A DNA stretch of 64,000 nt, from NCBI GenBank assembly GCA_040882225.1, contig JBBEBR010000006.1:248001-312000 (forward strand). The letters are read 5' to 3'. Shown here piece after piece: positions 60,040 through 64,000 of the stretch. The notes beneath the pieces are model-generated. The model worked only from the letters and a program-made list of their open reading frames with translations. It did not search any database and had not been told where the DNA came from. The translations under genes were made by a program, and so were the position numbers. The first letter of the stretch is position 1; each line of letters starts with the position of its first letter. The stretch comes from Gracilimonas sp040882225. Its GTDB lineage: Bacteria; Bacteroidota; Rhodothermia; Balneolales; Balneolaceae.

Positions 60040-61136
60040 CCTGAAGCAGATAAGCTTTAATAAATTCATCGAGGTCGCCGTCCATTACTCCATCCACATC
60101 AGAGGTTTCATAATTAGTTCGGTGATCTTTCACGCGCCGGTCATCAAACACGTAGCTTCTTATTTGTGACCCCCACTCGTTTTTCCCTTTCGAGCCTTCG
60201 AGTTTCGCTTTTTCCGCTTCTTTAATTTCCTTCTCTAACTCATAAATGCGGGATTTCAGAAGCACCATCGCTTTCTCCCGATTTTGAAGCTGGGAACGTT
60301 CTTGCTGGCATTCAGCAACAACACGTTCTCTCCTGCCGTCAGATAATTCTCCTTCCCAAATTAGGCGTACGGCCGTTTCAACTTTATTTACATTCTGCCC
60401 ACCAGCACCACTGGAGTGAAATCGCTGAAGCTCCACTTCGCTTTCGTTGATGTTAACTTCAATGGTATCATCAATGAGGGGAGCCACAAAAACAGAACAA
60501 AAAGAGGTATGCCGCCGGGCGTTGCTATCAAATGGAGAAACGCGCACCAGCCGGTGAACGCCACTTTCAGCTTTGAGAAATCCATAGGCGTTATTTCCCT
60601 GCACTTCAATGGTAGCACTTTTTAAACCAGCTACTTCGCCTGTCTGATAGTCAATATTAAATACTTTGAAGCCCGATTTTTCCGCCCAGCGAATGTACAT
60701 ACGGTACAGCATTTCAGCCCAATCCTGACTTTCTGTTCCCCCGGCTCCGGGATTGAAGTTTACCACGGCATCACGATGGTCATCATCGCCGCTGAGCATA
60801 TTCTGCAATTCTAAATCTTCAACTCCCTTTTTGAGCTTTATGTACTCCGCCTGAAGTTCACTCTCCACATCTTCGCCCATTTCCTGGAATTCCAGGAATA
60901 CATTGACGCTCTCACGTAATTCGTTCAGTTTATCCCATCTTTCTACCAGGCTCTTTTCATGATCTATTTCTTTCATAATAGTTTGAGCCTTGGCTGGATC
61001 ATTCCAGAAATTTGGATCCTGAGTGTGTTCGGTTTTCTCTATTATTCGAACTTTGCGTTTATCGTAGTCAAAGATACCTCCTGAGCGCATCCACGCGCTC
61101 ATAAAGGTCATGTAAATGATCGGTATTTATTGCCAT
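60026..61136 (-). CDS. prfB: Peptide chain release factor 2 with programmed +1 frameshift
   Basis: RF2 ends translation at UGA and UAA. The gene has two parts. Bases 61136-61071 encode 22 residues starting MAINTDHLHDLYERVDALRR and ending YL. An in-frame TGA (61070-61068) follows. Skipping one base, the frame continues DYDKRKVRIIEK to the stop at 60026, giving about 369 residues. The site is AGGAGG-TAT-CTT-TGA-C, the classical autoregulated RF2 frameshift element. RF2 signatures include the GGQ motif region (HSSGAGGQNVNKVETAVRL) and GGTESQDWAEMLYRMYIRWAEKSGF. A simple ORF read from 61111 (MTFMSAW) is a frame artefact. Confidence 0.95.
61067..61085 (-). promoter_or_regulatory. prfB: prfB programmed +1 frameshift site
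   Basis: An internal Shine-Dalgarno, AGGAGG (61077-61082), lies three bases before the slippery CTT (61071-61073). The in-frame stop TGA is followed by C (61067). This arrangement is the same as in E. coli prfB and lowers RF2 output when RF2 is abundant. Confidence 0.95.
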
Positions 61137-61158
61137 TATATTTTTTTATTTGAAAAGA

Positions 61159-61434
61159 TCAGTCTTTTCTGCTGCTGCTTACCAGAATAATTCCAATGGC
61201 GAGCCCGGCTAAAAAAGCGATACCCAAGCCTTGTTCAGGATGAGAACGAACATATCGCCTTGCATTGCGATATTCGTGACGCATAGCGCGTTCTAAACCT
61301 TCACGTTCGTATTGCAAACGATCTATTAGTGCATCGTACGTATGTTCAGCCTGTTCCTGAATGGAATCTGCCGCATCATAAACGCTGTCTTCGATATCTT
61401 TTCTGATTTTGGAATTCTTTTTTGATGTAGCCAT
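61159..61434 (-). CDS. DUF883/YqjD-type tail-anchored protein
   Basis: A 91-residue protein with a long charged amphipathic helix (about 10-60, IEDSVYDAADSIQEQAEHTYDALIDRL) and a C-terminal membrane segment with the GLGIAFLAGLAIGIILVSS pattern. It is shaped like DUF883 (YqjD/ElaB) proteins that anchor near the inner membrane and can bind ribosomes. Function here is not known. It is separated by 23 bases from the prfB start. Confidence 0.85.
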   Translation of the reverse strand: MATSKKNSKIRKDIEDSVYDAADSIQEQAEHTYDALIDRLQYEREGLERAMRHEYRNARRYVRSHPEQGLGIAFLAGLAIGIILVSSSRKD

Positions 61435-61673
61435 AATTTTAAATTGTGAGTTCTATAATACAAATTTGAAAATATATCTTCCTATAGTATTCCTGCCTAA
61501 TTTAGCATGATTTGTGCCCAATTAATTCCTATATATTGAAGGATATAAAAAATTGAACATAAATTTTTTTCCTAAAAATTTCAGTAACCATATAGTAATT
61601 TAGTCGTCGCATGAATAGCAGAAGGAATTTTATAGAGTGTATTATCAGCTTAATCATCTGTGGTAAGTGCTAA

Positions 61674-62237
61674 ATGCAGAAATTTGAGAATTCAGATATA
61701 CAAGTTGTTGAAGATATCTTAGCCGGTAAACCGAATCTATACTCAAGTCTTATAAATAGATACGCACCTATGGTTTTTCATATAGTGCGCAGGTTTGTAA
61801 AGAATGAGGATGAAGCTGAAGAATTGGCCCAACAGATTTTTGTAAAGACATATGAGCGGCTGGAAACTTTTGATGCAAGATCGAAATTCTCTTCATGGCT
61901 TTATGTTATTGGAATGAATCATTGCCGAGATTATGCAAAAAATATACGCAGGCAGAACAAGAATTTTAGTGAGATGCAAAGCTATGAACTCGATGACATT
62001 TTAAGCCATACTGATGCGCCAGATCATGAGGTAGAAAGTATAGAAATAAATGCAATTTTAAGTACAGCCCTGATATCCATAACTCCTGATTTTGCAGAAG
62101 CTTTTTTAATGAAATACCGAGATGGTTTTACTTATAAGGAAATGTCGGAACAGCTGAACGTAAATGTAAATGCTCTTAAGCAACGTGTGCACCGTGCACG
62201 AGGTGAATTAAGAGATTTCATGAATAATAAAATGTAA
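61674..62237 (+). CDS. ECF-type RNA polymerase sigma factor
   Basis: A 187-residue sigma factor with region 2 (NRYAPMVFHIVRRFVKNEDEAEELAQQIFVKTYERLETFDARSKFSSWLYVIGMNHCRDYAKNIRRQ) and region 4 (FLMKYRDGFTYKEMSEQLNVNVNALKQRVHRARGELRDFM). It is followed after eight bases by a membrane protein that is likely its regulator. A tiny 20-codon ORF ends directly before its ATG at 61671-61673. Confidence 0.93.
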   Translation: MQKFENSDIQVVEDILAGKPNLYSSLINRYAPMVFHIVRRFVKNEDEAEELAQQIFVKTYERLETFDARSKFSSWLYVIGMNHCRDYAKNIRRQNKNFSEMQSYELDDILSHTDAPDHEVESIEINAILSTALISITPDFAEAFLMKYRDGFTYKEMSEQLNVNVNALKQRVHRARGELRDFMNNKM

Positions 62238-62245
62238 AGGCAATC

Positions 62246-62962
62246 ATGAACAAAATAGAATTACTCCAAAAATTTTTGGATGAAGAATTATCTCCTGATA
62301 AAGAGAAGGAAGCACTTCATATAATAGCTGATGATGATGAATTAAGGTCCGCTATGCACTTCGATATATTCCTTCGTAAATCTATTAGTGCCCCCGAATT
62401 TTCAAGCACTTCTTTTGAAGTACCTGATGGTTTTACGAACAAAGTGATGATGCAAATAAAGCAGAAGGAAGAAACTTCACCCCAAGTTTATCATTCACCC
62501 TTCATCAACAAGATTTCTGAATGGCTTGAAGCTTTTTTCACTCCCAAAAACTTTCAACTAAGGCCAGCTTTTGCTTTATGTTTAATTTTGATGGTAATCA
62601 TGCTTCCTGCTGTGCCATTTTATTTCACCCAACCAAGTAATGTAGTTGATTCTACTAATGAACAGTCTTTTCAAGCTCAAACTATATCAGAAAGGGAAGA
62701 TTATGTGATGGTGCGGTTTGTATATGTAGATGATAATGCTAAAAACATTTCTATTGCGGGAGATTTCAATAATTGGAATCCCGTCTCTTTAACCAGAAAG
62801 CAGGTAAATGGCCAAGAAGTATGGACTGGATTTGTAACCATGCCACGAGGAGAAAATAAATATATGTTTATAGTGAATGATGATAAATGGGTAACTGACC
62901 CGCTTGCCAATATGTATGAGGATGATGGATTTGGCAATAAAAATGCGCTTATATATCTATGA
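62246..62962 (+). CDS. Membrane protein with CBM48-like domain, probable anti-sigma
   Basis: A 238-residue protein with an N-terminal helical cytoplasmic part (about 1-100, LQKFLDEELSPDKEKEALHIIADDDELR, the anti-sigma-like layout). One membrane segment follows (about 107-128, AFALCLILMVIMLPAVPFYF). The C-terminal domain (about 150-238) has IAGDFNNWNPVSL and KYMFIVNDDKWVTDPLANMYEDDGFGNKNALIYL, the pattern of CBM48/AMPK glycogen-binding domains. It is directly downstream of the sigma factor and its stop overlaps the next ATG (ATGA). The anti-sigma role is inferred from position and architecture. Confidence 0.8.
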   Translation: MNKIELLQKFLDEELSPDKEKEALHIIADDDELRSAMHFDIFLRKSISAPEFSSTSFEVPDGFTNKVMMQIKQKEETSPQVYHSPFINKISEWLEAFFTPKNFQLRPAFALCLILMVIMLPAVPFYFTQPSNVVDSTNEQSFQAQTISEREDYVMVRFVYVDDNAKNISIAGDFNNWNPVSLTRKQVNGQEVWTGFVTMPRGENKYMFIVNDDKWVTDPLANMYEDDGFGNKNALIYL

Positions 62963-64000
62963 GTTTAAAATCTTACGTCATGATAATCTCAACCGTCTTA
63001 GTCCCTATGATTTCTCAGTCTCAGGATGTCCAAATGACTCTAATGTCTGAGCTAAGAGCTGGTTACTCAACCAACACATATCTTAATCCTTTTTTTTCTG
63101 AATGGGATAGAACCTACAATTCAGGATATGGGCTTGCATCAACTTTTGGACAACTTTCGTGGGATAAAGGAAACCACAATATTGAAATAAGTGGTGGTTA
63201 TGTTTACGAGCCGTTTTTTAATAATCAAGCTGCCTGGAGGGGGTATCTTGCTTATGCAAAATATGTCGGACAAGTTAATCCGAATATACATGCTGGTGCT
63301 AACATTGGAACAAGCAGCTTTCAATCCAACTTCACAAGAAGCTTACACTGGATTCAACCTTTTGTCACTTGGTTTCCATCCGCTTTCACTTCATTGAACT
63401 TGAAAGTTGGATCGAACTTCAGGGAATATGTTGGTTATCAGGATAGTTTGGACTCTAAAAATCGTATTGATTCCTATGCTCTGGAAATTGAGTCATGGCC
63501 GGGATTCCGCTGGCAAATAAAGGGAGGCATTTATGGAAGTTTGGAAAATATACCTGCCATTCAAGATGGATTATCTGCTGCCGTTTCGGTGGGTCATTTG
63601 TTTCCTAATGGAAGTAAAATAACTTCTGAATTACAGTTCATTAGTTATAATTCAGAGACAACTGTTACCATAGATTCGGGAAATGAGCCGGGACGACCTC
63701 CCACCGGACCACCTACAAACACAACAGATACTCAAACTATAAACGATCAGATTTATAAGCTCAAGCTGGAAGGGGCATATCCTCTCAGAAAAAACATTTC
63801 TCTGTTTATAGCATCAGAAAAATCTTTATATCAATCTTCAGCCATAGAAAATGCTATTGGGGATGTGCAAATTTCGGGTGGTATTCGGCTTAGCCTCAAT
63901 CCTACACTACCCACCTCCGGTAAAAATAGTGTTTACCCCAAATGGGTGGAAAAGCCTGACAAACAATCTTTAAGAGTAAAATATCGAGGTAAGGGAAATC
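62959..64000 (+). CDS. Outer-membrane-like beta-rich protein, 3' end outside window
   Basis: From the ATG at 62959, coupled to the preceding gene (ATGA), the frame is open to the end of the window (347 codons). The start MSLKSYVMIISTVLVPMISQSQ is a signal peptide. The mature part is a series of amphipathic strands rich in Tyr, Ser, Gly and Trp (for example YGLASTFGQLSWD, SGGYVYEPFFNNQAAWRGYLAYAKYVG), consistent with a barrel or a T9SS/polysaccharide-related surface protein. No family is recognised. It may be the target of the sigma/anti-sigma pair. Confidence 0.7.
   Translation, partial: MSLKSYVMIISTVLVPMISQSQDVQMTLMSELRAGYSTNTYLNPFFSEWDRTYNSGYGLASTFGQLSWDKGNHNIEISGGYVYEPFFNNQAAWRGYLAYAKYVGQVNPNIHAGANIGTSSFQSNFTRSLHWIQPFVTWFPSAFTSLNLKVGSNFREYVGYQDSLDSKNRIDSYALEIESWPGFRWQIKGGIYGSLENIPAIQDGLSAAVSVGHLFPNGSKITSELQFISYNSETTVTIDSGNEPGRPPTGPPTNTTDTQTINDQIYKLKLEGAYPLRKNISLFIASEKSLYQSSAIENAIGDVQISGGIRLSLNPTLPTSGKNSVYPKWVEKPDKQSLRVKYRGKGN

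Noticed and set aside
61063..61111. Start MTFMSAWMRSGG for prfB
   Set aside because: It reads the +1 frame across the leader. The zero frame from 61136 encodes a proper RF2 N terminus ending at the CTT-TGA frameshift site.
1..64000. tRNA or rRNA genes
   Set aside because: I looked in the intergenic spaces for tRNA-like cloverleafs with CCA-proximal T-loops and found none. Covariance-model scanning was not possible.

Overview
The window is a 64 kb piece of a bacterial chromosome. It most likely comes from the Bacteroidota/Balneolota side of the tree (a Balneola- or Gracilimonas-like marine heterotroph). This inference rests on three secreted proteins ending in type A type-IX-secretion sorting domains (NYPNPFNP ... 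LTLIK type), the two-gene methionine synthase, the racemase-fold arginine decarboxylase next to agmatinase and a deoxyhypusine-synthase homologue, start sites with weak or absent Shine-Dalgarno sequences, and double-palindrome intergenic repeats. No rRNA, tRNA or CRISPR array was recognised, and no intact transposase or integrase.

Layout. 1-3.3 kb: 3' end of nuoG, nuoH with a terminator, a small lipoprotein and a small outer-membrane barrel. 3.3-7.8 kb: a giant soluble histidine kinase with ten PAS domains. 7.8-12.8 kb (minus): a SAM-I riboswitch followed by metH-N, metH-C and metF, a complete SAM-repressed methionine-synthesis transcription unit. 12.9-18.5 kb (minus): an Omp85-type protein, then a partly duplicated secreted cassette (CxC lipoprotein + intradiol-dioxygenase-like protein, twice, around a type-IX-secreted tyrosinase). 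18.6-25.7 kb: polyamine genes, with speE and speD on the minus strand and divergent speA, speB, a deoxyhypusine synthase homologue and a fused 2-oxoacid dehydrogenase E1 on the plus strand. 25.7-26.4 kb: a decayed two-gene remnant (Pycsar-effector-like and SatD-like). 26.4-28.5 kb (minus): ECF sigma factor with a small partner, and holA. 28.6-32.1 kb (plus): one intact and one catalytically dead M23-type protein, a pentapeptide-repeat protein and a bactofilin. 32.3-38.3 kb (minus): asnS, an M16 peptidase, three 160-bp tandem repeats, pnp and rpsO.

38.3-48.9 kb is an accessory island with mostly plus-strand genes: a zinc-ribbon/SIR2-like pair, an EEP nuclease/phosphatase, small lipoproteins, a DHFR-like reductase, a serine hydrolase, DUF2200, a GlxA-type regulator, DinB, a monooxygenase, a methyltransferase remnant and DUF2254. 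It is rich in small palindromic repeats. It sits exactly between ribF and rpsO, so it appears to interrupt the widely conserved order rimP-nusA-infB-rbfA-truB-ribF-rpsO-pnp, whose first six genes follow at 48.9-55.7 kb. 55.8-61.4 kb holds household genes (DUF192 lipoprotein, fbp, coaE, nadB, and prfB with its programmed +1 frameshift). 61.6-64 kb holds an ECF sigma factor, a membrane protein with a CBM48-like domain, and a barrel-like protein that runs off the window.

The most notable points are the tyrosinase/dioxygenase/lipoprotein cassette, the SIR2-like pair in the island, the double-palindrome repeat families, the bacterial deoxyhypusine-synthase homologue in the polyamine operon, the anti-sigma-like protein with a CBM48 domain, the SAM riboswitch and the prfB recoding site.
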